From contig JAJRQQ010000079.1 of NCBI GenBank assembly GCA_024280155.1, positions 1 through 64,000 on the forward strand: 64,000 nt of DNA, read 5' to 3'. Source of the DNA: Bacteroidota bacterium (lineage in GTDB: Bacteria; Bacteroidota; Bacteroidia; Flavobacteriales_D; Crocinitomicaceae). A model generated the notes under the pieces. It was not told the DNA's origin and did not search any database. It saw nothing but the letters and a program-made list of their open reading frames with translations. The translations under genes were made by a program, and so were the position numbers. Below, one piece after another: positions 17,434-25,869 of this stretch. Positions within the stretch are counted from its first letter, which is position 1. Each line of letters begins with the position of its first letter.

Positions 17434-18456
17434 TTAGGACAAATGTATGTTTTCTTTTAGATATTTATCAATTAAACTTGGGATTGGGTAATCATTAATA
17501 TCTTGAATTAAAATTTTTTCCAATTTTTCGTCTTTGACGGAGGGAAGAGAGTTGATGTGATGAAAAGTAGCTTGTATTCTTTGGTGGCTTAAAAGATGAG
17601 TAATTTGGCTTGACTCATGGAATTGTTTTTTCCAATGCACCTTTTCTTTATTGATTGGTTTTTTATCGGTTTCAATCAGAGGGAATTGATAAAGGTTTTG
17701 CCAGATGTCTTTTTCTATTCTTTGTTCAAGAAATGTAAACTTATCATATTTAAAGATAAGGAAATGAAAAAATCGAGTTCTAATTTTAGTCTTCTTTTCT
17801 TTTACTGGACGGTTTGGAATCGTGTTTCGTGCTCTCGATAGGCATTTATTGAGTAATGGACACTCGTTACATTTTGCGAGTTTTGGAGTACAAATTAATG
17901 CCCCAATTTCCATAATGGCTTGATTGTGTTCTGCTGGGTTATTACTATCGATGAGGTCGTCAGCTAGTTTTTGAAATAATTTTTGTCCTTTTGAACTGTC
18001 AATAGGTGCGTCGATATCAAAAACACGACTCAATAAACGATAAACATTACCATCTACAACTGCTTTTTTTTGATTGTAAGCGAAAGAAGATATTGCGGAA
18101 GCTGTGTAAGTTCCAACTCCTTTTAGGGAAAGAATGTCTTTGTAGTCAGTTGGAAAATCTCCATTGAATTTATCTCGAATAACTTTTGCAGAATAATGGA
18201 GGTTCCTTGCTCGACTATAATACCCTAAGCCTTGCCACAGGTTTAATATGGTTTTTTCATCAGAGTTTGCTAAATCAGTTGCTGTCGGAAATTTATCAAT
18301 GAATTTTTGGTAGTAAGACGTTCCTTGTTGAACACGCGTTTGTTGCATAATAATTTCAGACAACCAAATGTGATAGGCATTCTTTGTTTTTCGCCAGGGC
18401 ACCTCTCTTTTGTTTAGTCTATACCATTCCTGAATTAATAGGGAGAATTCGCTCAT
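17434..18456 (-). CDS. mutY: A/G-specific adenine DNA glycosylase MutY
   Basis: Base-excision repair enzyme that removes adenine opposite 8-oxoguanine. The 340 residues hold the helix-hairpin-helix core (LKGVGTYTASAISSFAY near 108-124, with the catalytic D of VVDGNVYR shortly after), the 4Fe-4S motif C-x6-C-x2-C-x5-C (CTPKLAKCNECPLLNKC) near 190-206, and a C-terminal NUDIX-like domain that recognises 8-oxoG. It heads the minus-strand run mutY-ssb-gldE-gldD-folK and is divergent from hup. Confidence 0.96.
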   Translation of the reverse strand: MSEFSLLIQEWYRLNKREVPWRKTKNAYHIWLSEIIMQQTRVQQGTSYYQKFIDKFPTATDLANSDEKTILNLWQGLGYYSRARNLHYSAKVIRDKFNGDFPTDYKDILSLKGVGTYTASAISSFAYNQKKAVVDGNVYRLLSRVFDIDAPIDSSKGQKLFQKLADDLIDSNNPAEHNQAIMEIGALICTPKLAKCNECPLLNKCLSRARNTIPNRPVKEKKTKIRTRFFHFLIFKYDKFTFLEQRIEKDIWQNLYQFPLIETDKKPINKEKVHWKKQFHESSQITHLLSHQRIQATFHHINSLPSVKDEKLEKILIQDINDYPIPSLIDKYLKENIHLS

Positions 18457-18512
18457 TTAAAGAAAAAAAAATATTTGTAACGAAAGTAGGTTAATTATTC
18501 AAAATAGAAGGT

Positions 18513-18520
18513 TATTTTTG
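18513..18520 (+). promoter_or_regulatory. -7 box for the HU gene
   Basis: TATTTTTG matches TAnnTTTG and lies 48 bases before the hup start. An AAGGAG sequence (18561-18566) sits only two bases from the ATG, too close for normal Shine-Dalgarno use. Confidence 0.5.
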
Positions 18521-18568
18521 CAGTCTTAAAATTGAAAAAATATATAAACAACATAAAACCAAGGAGAT

Positions 18569-18859
18569 ATGACTAAAGCAGACATCGTTTCAAATATTGT
18601 AGAAGAAACTGGGTTAGAAAGAGCAGAGGCATTAAAAGCAGTTGAGTCATTTATGACAACAATTAAAACATCTTTATCGAAAGGGGATAACGTCTATTTG
18701 AGAGGGTTTGGGAGCTTTATTGTTAAAGAAAGAGCTGAAAAAACAGGACGTAATATCTCTAAAAATACAGCGATAATTATTCCTGCACACAACATTCCTT
18801 CTTTTAAACCGGCAAAAACTTTTGTTGAAGACGTGAAAGAAAATGTGAAAGTGAAATAA
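18569..18859 (+). CDS. hup: HU family DNA-binding protein
   Basis: Small dimeric nucleoid protein that bends DNA. The 96 residues begin MTKADIVSNI and include the GFGSF turn (near 46-50), the DNA-binding arm (RAEKTGRNISKNTAIIIPA) and the FKPAKTF stretch, with a short Lys-rich tail. The order mutY / hup / small basic protein / rng is common in Bacteroidota and supports the call. Confidence 0.95.
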   Translation: MTKADIVSNIVEETGLERAEALKAVESFMTTIKTSLSKGDNVYLRGFGSFIVKERAEKTGRNISKNTAIIIPAHNIPSFKPAKTFVEDVKENVKVK

Positions 18860-18876
18860 AATAATTGATCAAATGG

Positions 18877-18905
18877 ATTGATATTCATTTGGTTTTATTA
18901 TTTTT
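18877..18905 (+). promoter_or_regulatory. Promoter of the small basic protein gene
   Basis: TTG (18877-18879), 18 bases, then TATTTTTG (18898-18905): a fair match to the Bacteroidota TTTG/TAnnTTTG pattern, 82 bases before the ORF. Confidence 0.5.
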
Positions 18906-18987
18906 GCACTCTTACTTTCTGAAAGTAGGGCATGATTTTTTTTAAATCATGAGATAAAAAGATTTTAACAATATAAAATATAAAGAT

Positions 18988-19080
18988 ATGCCAAGCGGTA
19001 AAAAAAGAAAAAGACATAAGATGTCAACTCACAAGCGTAAAAAAAGACTTAGAAAAAATCGTCACAAGAAAAAGAAATAA
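18988..19080 (+). CDS. Small basic AURKAIP1/COX24-domain protein (bS22/mS38-like ribosomal protein)
   Basis: Thirty residues, MPSGKKRKRHKMSTHKRKKR then LRKNRHKKKK, about two thirds Lys or Arg. The KRKRHKMSTHKRKKRLRKNRHK core is the COX24/AURKAIP1 motif known in mitochondrial mS38 and the small bacterial ribosomal protein bS22; Bacteroidota genomes carry it next to hup and RNase G, as here. It probably sits on the small ribosomal subunit near helix 44 (inference from the homologues). It has its own promoter and a strong terminator 26 bases after the stop. The gene is short enough to be missed by most gene callers. Confidence 0.82.
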   Translation: MPSGKKRKRHKMSTHKRKKRLRKNRHKKKK

Positions 19081-19105
19081 ATTTTTCTTTTACATAGATT
19101 TTTTG

Positions 19106-19137
19106 AAAAACTTAGTGGATTATTCCACTAAGTTTTT
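19106..19137 (+). terminator. Intrinsic terminator after the small basic protein gene
   Basis: A 14-base perfect stem (AAAAACTTAGTGGA and its complement) around TTAT, with T5 at the end of the right arm. It separates hup and the small gene from rng. Confidence 0.85.
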
Positions 19138-19171
19138 CTATATTTTTAAGTTACACTTTAAATAAAGCTTC

Positions 19172-20718
19172 GTGGGATTAGAATTAATAGTCGATACCAG
19201 AAAAAAAGGTACATGGCTTGCTCTACTCGATGACGGGAAGCTTATTGAGTTGCATCAAGAACAAGGTGGTGATAATGCGTTTTCTGTAGGTGATGTTTAC
19301 CTCGGGAAAGTACGTAAAGTTGTTCCAAGTTTGAATGCCTCATTTGTAGACGTTGGATATGAAAAGGATGCTTTCTTGCATTACTTAGATTTAGGTCCAC
19401 AGTATACTTCACTTAATAAGTTTTCTCGTGAAACATTGCGTGGTAAGCAAAATGTACCCGATCTCCAATACTTTAAATTGGAGAAAGATATTCCGAAGGA
19501 TGGTAAAATTAATGATACCATTTCTGCTTCGGCACCTATATTGGTTCAGGTGGCCAAAGAACCAATATCCTCAAAAGGACCTCGTTTAACTGCTGAAATT
19601 ACTCTTGCAGGACGTTATTTAGTTTTAGTACCTTTTTCAAATAAAGTTTCTATCTCTCAGAAAATAAAAGATTCTGAAGAAAGAGATCGTTTGAAAGATG
19701 TGATGCGTACGATTAAGCCAAAGAATTTTGGGGTAATCATTCGTACTGTTGCTGTTGGGAAAAAACTTGAACAATTGGATCAAGATTTGAATAACTTGAT
19801 TGAAAAATGGGGGACAATACATGAGAATTTAATCAATGCAAAACCTCCTCGCCGTGTGTTGGGAGAAATTGATAAAACCTCTTCCATTCTTAGAGATTTA
19901 TTGAATGCTGATTTCACGAATATCCATGTGAATGACCAAGATATGTATGACACTCTGAACACTTATGTGGCTGATATTGCACCCGGTAGAGAGGGGATCA
20001 TAAAGAAATATGATGGTAAACTGGATATTTTTGAAAAATTTGGTGTAAGCAAACAGATAAAAGCACTTTTGGAAAGAAAGTTCCTTTGCCGAGTGGAGGA
20101 TATTTAATTATTGAACATACTGAAGCAATGCATGTTGTGGACGTGAATAGCGGTAATCGAAAAGGTGCAGATGGTCAAGAAAATAACGCATTGTCGACAA
20201 ACCTTGAAGCTGCCAAAGAAATTGCTAGAGTTCTCCAATTAAGAGATATGGGGGGAATCATTTGTATCGATTTTATAGATATGCATGACCGAGCAAATAA
20301 TAAAGCTCTTTTCCACACGATAAAAGAAGCAATGATTAATGATCGTGCAAAACACAACATTATTCCTCCTTCTAAATTTGGCGTAGTAGAAATTACTCGC
20401 CAAAGAGTTCGTCCTCAAACAGATATTATCACTGCTGAAACTTGTCCAACTTGTAATGGTGCGGGAGAAGTTCAAGCTTCTATCCTCTTAGCTGAGGAAA
20501 TTGAAAATAATTTAGACTTTTTAATTAAAAGAAATGAGAAGAACATTGCTATTCTAGCTCATCCATATTTAGCTGCATACTTTACAAAAGGAATTGTATC
20601 TAGACAAGTTAAATGGTTCTTTAAATACAAGAGATGGATTCCAGTCCGTGGATTGTCTTCACAACATTTACTACAGTATTCTTTTGTAGATCTAAAAAAT
20701 GATGAGATTACACTCTGA
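19172..20718 (+). pseudogene. rng: Ribonuclease G/E family endoribonuclease, broken by a -1 frameshift
   Basis: Endoribonuclease for rRNA maturation and mRNA decay. From a GTG start (GLELIVDTRKKGTW) the first frame covers the S1 RNA-binding domain (GDVYLGKVRKVVPSLNASFVDVGY) and the RNase H-like part, then ends at 20107. The rest (SGGYLIIEHTEAMHVVDVNSG, catalytic CIDFIDMHD, zinc-link CPTCNGAGE) continues in the -1 frame. The break is at GAA AGA AAG (20072-20080): stepping back one base after AAG gives RKVPLPSGGY, the expected family sequence, so the full product would be 515 residues, normal length. A lost A in the A-rich tract or a sequence error is most likely. The stop codon lies in a hairpin shared with recX. 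Confidence 0.9.
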
Positions 20719-20737
20719 CAATGAAGTCAGAGTGTAA
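20708..20737 (+). promoter_or_regulatory. Hairpin over the rng stop and recX start
   Basis: A perfect 12-base stem, TTACACTCTGAC (20708-20719) with GTCAGAGTGTAA (20726-20737), closes the loop AATGAA, which contains the recX ATG (20721-20723). The rng stop TGA (20716-20718) is in the left arm, and six T's follow at 20744-20749. It can act as a weak terminator, as a lid on recX translation, or both. Confidence 0.75.
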
Positions 20738-21200
20738 ATACTCTTTTTTAGAAGCCAAAGCAAAGCTTGAGGCTTTGTGTGCATATCAAGAAAGATGTTC
20801 TTTTGAGTTGAATAATAAAATGTTCGATTGGGGGGTTGATTCCGAAGATAGAGATCGACTTCTTGCGCATTTAATTTCATATAACTTTCTCAATGAAGAA
20901 AGGTTTGCTGAAGCTTTTTGCTCAGGAAAAGTCAATATAAAAAAATGGGGAAAAATCAAGGTTCGCCAACATCTCAAACAAAAAAGAATTTCTGATTATT
21001 CTATCAAGAAAGGTTTAGAGTCTATAAATGAGGATATTTACCTGAGGAATATCGAAAAATTAGCCCTCCAAAAGATAAATTCTCTTTCTAAAGAGAAGAA
21101 TTCTTACACGAAGAAAACAAAAGTGTACCGCTTTCTTTCTTCAAAAGGATATGAGACAGATTTGATTCGCGAAGTGGTTGATGAATTAATGGACAATTAA
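20721..21200 (+). CDS. recX: RecX family regulatory protein
   Basis: RecX binds RecA filaments and limits their activity. The 159-residue product has the three-repeat helical layout of the family, with YSFLEAKAKLEALCAYQERC at the start, the FLNEERFAEAFCSGKVNIKKWGK block (near 55-75) and RFLSSKGYETDLIREVV at the end. It starts two bases after the rng stop, so translation is probably coupled, and the ATG lies in a hairpin loop. Its 3' end overlaps the convergent secreted protein gene by 15 bases. Confidence 0.9.
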   Translation: MKSECKYSFLEAKAKLEALCAYQERCSFELNNKMFDWGVDSEDRDRLLAHLISYNFLNEERFAEAFCSGKVNIKKWGKIKVRQHLKQKRISDYSIKKGLESINEDIYLRNIEKLALQKINSLSKEKNSYTKKTKVYRFLSSKGYETDLIREVVDELMDN

Positions 21201-22568
21201 CCTTTTACTTTCTCGGATGACATCACCAAGATAGTCAGTGTATTCTACTTGTAGAAAATAGATACCTTTTGATACGCAAATTGGGATTGTTCCTGCATCT
21301 GAATTTGAGAAAAACTGTTTATAAACTTCTTTCCCTTTTGTGTCAACTAGTTTTACGTTAAAGGATGTGATTCTTCGTCCGGTTAAGCGAATGTTAAGCG
21401 AATTACCAGATTGAATAGGATTCGGTGAAATTGAAATTTTTGCATTGGTGGATAAAGAAAATAATTCTCGGTTAAAGTCAAATAAAAACAATCCATTCTG
21501 TCTGTCGGAAACTAGGATTCTACCAGAAGGTAATTCTGAAAAACCTCCCCAAGCCCCATTCAATTTATACGAATGTTCTTGTGGATAGGTGTCGTAATGC
21601 GCTATTTCTTTTATGGTTGGAGAATGTAAATCATACACACGAAATCCTTCATTGTAATAGGCAACAAAAATAAAATTATTTGTAACGATTACGTTATGAG
21701 GTACGCTGTTCTCCGTAATGTTTGTCCCGAATCGCTGTCGGATAGTAATCAAATGATTTTCATCTACATTGCATTTTTTGAGTCGTTTGCCGTTGGTTTC
21801 ATCGCTAAAGATATAGGTTTTCCCATTGGGACTCATCCAGCCCTGGTGATTATAGCCTTGGTCTTGATAGATGTTTAAGTTTTGAAGAAAAACGGGGGTG
21901 CTTGGGTTGCTGAAATCATAGACGCGGAGACCATCAAATCCACAATTTAAATAGGCAATATTATCTCGGACGTAAGCATCATGAACTTCTGGAATGTCAG
22001 TTGGACCAGAAAAAACCAAAGTAGGTTGTTCCGGATTAGTAATAGAGAAAACTTCCATTGATTTTTGTGAAAGTATAGTTCCGTTAGATTTAGGAGTGAT
22101 TGAACATGCATACATTAATTCATTCTTCTCGTCAATAAATAAATTATGTACACGTGCAAAAGTCGTATCATTCTCCGCTACTAAAACAGCAGAATCAGGG
22201 AGGTAACTCAAGTCGATAATTTGCAAGCTACTTTCTCCTTCATCACAAACAGTATAAAGGTAATTCTTGTAAACTTTTAGATCTCGATGAATAACAGATG
22301 TAGAACTAAACCGTCCGGGAATAAAATCTAAAAACTTAAATTTATCATCCTCAATTTGAAAAAAATGAACACCTTCTGTTGATCCTAAAAGAGCATATTC
22401 TTTTCCGTCTTTTTCATATCCCCAGCAGTCACTATATTTTGCTTCTGAAGAATTTGAGATAATCGTGTCAGAGTGCCAATTGTCTAAAAAAGTGATGTTT
22501 AGTCGATTTTGACCAATTGATAAATTAGAAAAAATCGCTAAAATGGAAATGAGGACTATTTTTTTCAA
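21186..22568 (-). CDS. Secreted choice-of-anchor B (LVIVD-repeat) protein with T9SS sorting domain
   Basis: 460 residues. A signal peptide (1-19, ending SIGQ) is followed by repeated beta-propeller-like blades with LVIVD-type strands (SSLQIIDLSYLPD, LRVYDFSNPSTP, FRVYDLHSPTI) over about 40-370, typical of the choice-of-anchor B family. The C-terminal 80 residues (ISPNPIQSGNSLNIRL, then GKEVYKQFF and KGIYFLQVEY) are a T9SS type A sorting domain. It is therefore exported to the cell surface. Its ligand or activity is unknown. Confidence 0.85.
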   Translation of the reverse strand: MKKIVLISILAIFSNLSIGQNRLNITFLDNWHSDTIISNSSEAKYSDCWGYEKDGKEYALLGSTEGVHFFQIEDDKFKFLDFIPGRFSSTSVIHRDLKVYKNYLYTVCDEGESSLQIIDLSYLPDSAVLVAENDTTFARVHNLFIDEKNELMYACSITPKSNGTILSQKSMEVFSITNPEQPTLVFSGPTDIPEVHDAYVRDNIAYLNCGFDGLRVYDFSNPSTPVFLQNLNIYQDQGYNHQGWMSPNGKTYIFSDETNGKRLKKCNVDENHLITIRQRFGTNITENSVPHNVIVTNNFIFVAYYNEGFRVYDLHSPTIKEIAHYDTYPQEHSYKLNGAWGGFSELPSGRILVSDRQNGLFLFDFNRELFSLSTNAKISISPNPIQSGNSLNIRLTGRRITSFNVKLVDTKGKEVYKQFFSNSDAGTIPICVSKGIYFLQVEYTDYLGDVIRESKRLIVH

Positions 22569-22683
22569 GAGTGAAATTTTCTATAATTTTTGTTAATGTA
22601 AAGATAAAACAATCATTTGACATAGTTTCATGAAAGTTATCAGTTCTTTTTTATTATTTTAGCGACACTTTAATAGAATAAAT

Positions 22684-23394
22684 GTGTCAGACTCAATTGT
22701 AATCATACCAACTTTTAATGAAAAAGAGAACGTAGAGAAGATGATCAGAAAAGTGATGTCTTTGGAGAAAGATTTTCATGTACTCTTTGTGGATGATTCT
22801 TCACCAGATGGAACTGCTGACATTATTCGCGTTTTGCAAAATGAATTTTCTGGTAGAATTTTTCTTGAAGAAAGGAAAGGGAAACTAGGATTGGGTACAG
22901 CATATATTCATGGTTTCAAATGGGCGATAGAGAATAATTATGAATTTATATTTGAAATGGATTGTGATTTTTCGCATAATCCAGATGATTTGATACGTTT
23001 ATATGAAGCTTGCCAAAAAGGTGCTGATTTAGCAATTGGTTCTCGATATGTGCGAGGTGGAAAAGTGAAAAATTGGCCTTTGAAAAGAATTTTGATGTCC
23101 TATTTTGCAAGTGTTTACGTGAGAATGATTCTCTTTATAGGAATAAAAGACACAACAGCAGGTTTTAAATGTTACAAAAGAAAAGTCCTAGAGACGATTA
23201 ATCTAGATGGTGTAACGTTTAAAGGATACGCTTTTCAGATTTGCCTAAAATATGCAGCAAAAAGACATCATTTTAAAATTAAAGAAGTGCCAATTACTTT
23301 TATTGATCGAGAATTGGGCGTTTCTAAAATGAATACAGGAATTTTTAAAGAAGCATTTTTCGGTGTTTGGAAAATGCGTAGCATGGATTTATGA
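22684..23394 (+). CDS. Polyprenol monophosphomannose synthase (GT2, DPM1-like)
   Basis: Glycosyltransferase of 236 residues that probably moves mannose from GDP-mannose to a polyprenyl phosphate. Motifs: VIIPTFNEKENVEKM near 6, DDSSPDGTAD (36-45), the DxD-type MDCDFSHNP (95-103) and GSRYVRGG (116-123). It has no C-terminal membrane anchor, like the soluble DPM1 form. The start is GTG; the overlapping ATG is out of frame. It overlaps the dihydroorotase start by 4 bases. Confidence 0.9.
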   Translation: MSDSIVIIPTFNEKENVEKMIRKVMSLEKDFHVLFVDDSSPDGTADIIRVLQNEFSGRIFLEERKGKLGLGTAYIHGFKWAIENNYEFIFEMDCDFSHNPDDLIRLYEACQKGADLAIGSRYVRGGKVKNWPLKRILMSYFASVYVRMILFIGIKDTTAGFKCYKRKVLETINLDGVTFKGYAFQICLKYAAKRHHFKIKEVPITFIDRELGVSKMNTGIFKEAFFGVWKMRSMDL

Positions 23395-24728
23395 GTTATA
23401 CATTATTAAAGTCAGGAACGATTGTCAATGAGGGCAGTCAGAAAGTAGCAGATATCTTAATTAAAAATGGAAGAATCGAGAAGATTGCTTCTTCAATTAC
23501 GGCTGAAAATCATTACAATATCGTTGATGTGAGTGGAAAATATATTCTTCCAGGAAGTATCGATGATCAAGTTCATTTTCGTGAACCAGGATTGACACAT
23601 AAAGCAAATTTATATACAGAATCTCGTGCTGCAGTAGCAGGTGGTATTACTTCATTTATGGAGATGCCGAATACAGTTCCGAATGCTTTAACACAAGAAT
23701 TGTTGCAAGATAAATATGATATTGCGAGTAAATCTTCGATTGCCAACTACTCTTTCTTTATGGGGGCATCGAATGACAATGTTGAAGAAGTTTTAAAAAC
23801 CAATGAGCGCAATGTTTGTGGTGTAAAAATATTTATGGGGTCTTCTACCGGTAATATGTTGGTAGACAATGAAAAAACTTTGAATAATTTATTCTCTAAA
23901 GTTCCTATGTTGATTGCAACGCATTGCGAAGACGAAGAAACAATTGTTGCCAATCTAGCGAAAGCAAAAGCAGAATTTGGAGAAGATGTACCAATGGGTC
24001 AGCATCCAATCATTCGGAATGAAGAAGCTTGTTATTTGTCATCCTCAATGGCGGTTCGGTTAGCAAAAAATCATGGAACAAGATTACATATCTTACATAT
24101 TTCAACAGCAAAAGAATTGGAGCTGTTTGACGCAAATATCCCTTTACTCGAAAAGAAAATCACCGCAGAAGCTTGTGTGCACCATTTATGGTTTTCAGAT
24201 GCCGATTATGCAGAAAAAGGAACGTTTATAAAATGGAATCCTGCTGTGAAAACAGCTAGTGACAGAGATGCAATTATGCAAGGGGTCTTGGATAATAAAA
24301 TTGATGTTATTGCAACTGATCACGCGCCACATACACTGGAAGAGAAACAGAATTCTTATTTCAAAGCACCATCTGGAGGTCCTTTGGTTCAACATGCTCT
24401 TTTAGCAATGCTAGAGAAAGTGAAAGAAGGGAAAATTACCATCGAAAGAATGGTAGAGAAAATGGCTCACGCTCCTGCTCAGTTGTTTAGAATTGAGGAA
24501 AGAGGGTTTTTGCGTGAAGGTTATTTTGCCGATATCGTAGTTGTTGATCCAAACGCAAGTTTATTGGTGACCAAAGAATCACTTCTTTACAAATGTGGAT
24601 GGTCGCCTTTCGAAGGTTATGAGTTTAGCAATGCGATTGATTCTACTTATGTGAATGGAGAATTGGTGTATTCGAAAGGTAAGATTATTGAAGCAACAAC
24701 TGGCTCACGATTACTTTTCAATTACTAG
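23391..24728 (+). CDS. pyrC: Dihydroorotase
   Basis: Amidohydrolase of pyrimidine synthesis that closes carbamoyl-aspartate to dihydroorotate; 445 residues. Seen: PGSIDDQVHFREPG near 55-68, where the usual HxH is QxH; GGITSFMEMPNT (84-95); K146 in CGVKIFMGSS, the position of the carbamylated lysine; LHILHIST near 226; and ATDHAPHT near 308 with the catalytic Asp. The QxH variant is, as far as I recall, normal in this Bacteroidota subgroup. It overlaps the genes on both sides, so it belongs to the mannosyltransferase-pyrC-DUF4296 operon. Confidence 0.88.
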   Translation: MSYTLLKSGTIVNEGSQKVADILIKNGRIEKIASSITAENHYNIVDVSGKYILPGSIDDQVHFREPGLTHKANLYTESRAAVAGGITSFMEMPNTVPNALTQELLQDKYDIASKSSIANYSFFMGASNDNVEEVLKTNERNVCGVKIFMGSSTGNMLVDNEKTLNNLFSKVPMLIATHCEDEETIVANLAKAKAEFGEDVPMGQHPIIRNEEACYLSSSMAVRLAKNHGTRLHILHISTAKELELFDANIPLLEKKITAEACVHHLWFSDADYAEKGTFIKWNPAVKTASDRDAIMQGVLDNKIDVIATDHAPHTLEEKQNSYFKAPSGGPLVQHALLAMLEKVKEGKITIERMVEKMAHAPAQLFRIEERGFLREGYFADIVVVDPNASLLVTKESLLYKCGWSPFEGYEFSNAIDSTYVNGELVYSKGKIIEATTGSRLLFNY

Positions 24729-25087
24729 TGAAAACATTCTATCTCATACTTTTAATCTTTGCGTTTTCATCTTGTGGAAATGACAATGACGAAATTGTTG
24801 AGCGTTTGCCTGAACCAGAAAATTTTATACCTCGTCAAGAAATGCCTCAAGTTTTACTCGAGATGTATAAATTAGAAGGTCTTGTTCAATCAAGATATGG
24901 TTCTGTAGATAAGTACCATATTGTCATGTTAAAATCAGGGGACTCTCTTCTGAAAACGATGGGGATTACACCAAAGCAATATCGAGAATCCCTACTTTAT
25001 TATGGTTCTCGTCAAAGGTTGATGCAAGAAATCAATGATGATGTATTAGATGAATTAACACGTGAATTGGGTGAGTTGGAAGAGTAG
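24728..25087 (+). CDS. DUF4296 lipoprotein
   Basis: 119-residue lipoprotein with a signal ending FSSC (Cys at 16) and a helical DUF4296 domain (about 30-115; MPQVLLEMYKLEG, then YHIVMLKSGDSLLKTMGITP). Bacteroidota-specific, function unknown. The GTG start shares its first base with the last base of the dihydroorotase TAG stop, so translation is coupled. The stop codon is part of a repeated palindromic element. Confidence 0.8.
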   Translation: MKTFYLILLIFAFSSCGNDNDEIVERLPEPENFIPRQEMPQVLLEMYKLEGLVQSRYGSVDKYHIVMLKSGDSLLKTMGITPKQYRESLLYYGSRQRLMQEINDDVLDELTRELGELEE

Positions 25088-25114
25088 ACTTAGACGGGCT
25101 CAGTCTACATCAAG
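25084..25114 (+). repeat. Left arm of an imperfect inverted repeat
   Basis: This 31-base arm matches the reverse complement of 25275-25305 at 25 positions. It begins GTAGACTT; the TAG is the stop codon of the DUF4296 gene. Further degenerate copies of a (T/C)CTACATYA unit follow at about 25120-25170. Confidence 0.7.
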
Positions 25115-25274
25115 TTCAGTCTACATTAGGTTCAATCTATCAGACTTAGCCTACATCCAGCCTACATTAACCATCGGTTTCATCTTATATTTTAAATATT
25201 GATTTTGTAGACAAAGGACTAATTTCAGTGTAATATCTGTCGAATATCTATTCTGAACTCACTATATACTGAGG

Positions 25275-25305
25275 CCTAATGTAGGCTGAGCTTGTCGAAG
25301 TCTAC
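25275..25305 (-). repeat. Right arm of the inverted repeat
   Basis: On the minus strand it reads GTAGACTTCGACAAGCTCAG and onward; the TAG is the ruvC stop codon. CTTCGACAAGCTCAG is a word I recognise as common between genes in Bacteroidota, so this is probably a dispersed palindromic element. Confidence 0.7.
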
Positions 25306-25856
25306 TTTTTCCTATCCGGATTATTCTTTACAAAAGAACTCCAACTACTCGATTTACTCTTGTTGTGTTCCCCGACTCCTTTTGAATAATGATGACAAAC
25401 TGCAACTGCTAAACCATCGGTAGCATCCAATAATTTCGGAATTTCTTTGAATTTTAATAATTTTTGCAACATAATCGCTACTTGTTCTTTCGAAGATGCA
25501 CCCGAACCAGTAATCGCTTGTTTTATCCTTCTCGGAGAATATTCTTCAAACGGTAAGTTGTGCAAAAGAGAAGCAGCAATCGCAACTCCTTGTGCTCGAC
25601 CCAATTTCAGCATCGATTGAACGTTCTTTCCGAAGAAAGGAGCTTCAATGGCCATCTCATCTGGGCGATGTTCTTTGATAAGTGTATCAAGTCGGTCAAA
25701 GATGCGTTTTAATTTATCTGGATGGGTGGCTAACTTGGATAAATGAATCACACCAAAGTTAATCATCGTGATTTTTTTACCTTTCACGTGAATTATTCCA
25801 TAACCCATTACTGTTGTACCGGGGTCAATTCCCAAAATTATCTTATCTTCAACCAT
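25302..25856 (-). CDS. ruvC: Crossover junction endodeoxyribonuclease RuvC
   Basis: Holliday-junction resolvase of the RuvABC system, 184 residues. The acidic active site is visible: D of GIDPGTTVMGYG (near 10), E of AIEAPFFGKN (near 69) and the pair in DATDGLAVAVCHH (near 144-156). The positively charged C-terminal tail (KSKSSSWSSF) is usual. Its stop codon is formed by the repeat arm at 25275-25305. Its start lies only 13 bases from the divergent flippase-like gene. Confidence 0.95.
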   Translation of the reverse strand: MVEDKIILGIDPGTTVMGYGIIHVKGKKITMINFGVIHLSKLATHPDKLKRIFDRLDTLIKEHRPDEMAIEAPFFGKNVQSMLKLGRAQGVAIAASLLHNLPFEEYSPRRIKQAITGSGASSKEQVAIMLQKLLKFKEIPKLLDATDGLAVAVCHHYSKGVGEHNKSKSSSWSSFVKNNPDRKK

Positions 25857-25869
25857 TCAAACGAAAATA

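Noticed and set aside
18561..18566. Shine-Dalgarno sequence AAGGAG before hup
   Set aside because: Only two bases from the ATG, and this phylum rarely uses SD pairing.
23391..24728. Dihydroorotase QxH motif as an inactivating mutation
   Set aside because: The rest of the active site is complete and this variant is, to my recollection, usual in Bacteroidota.
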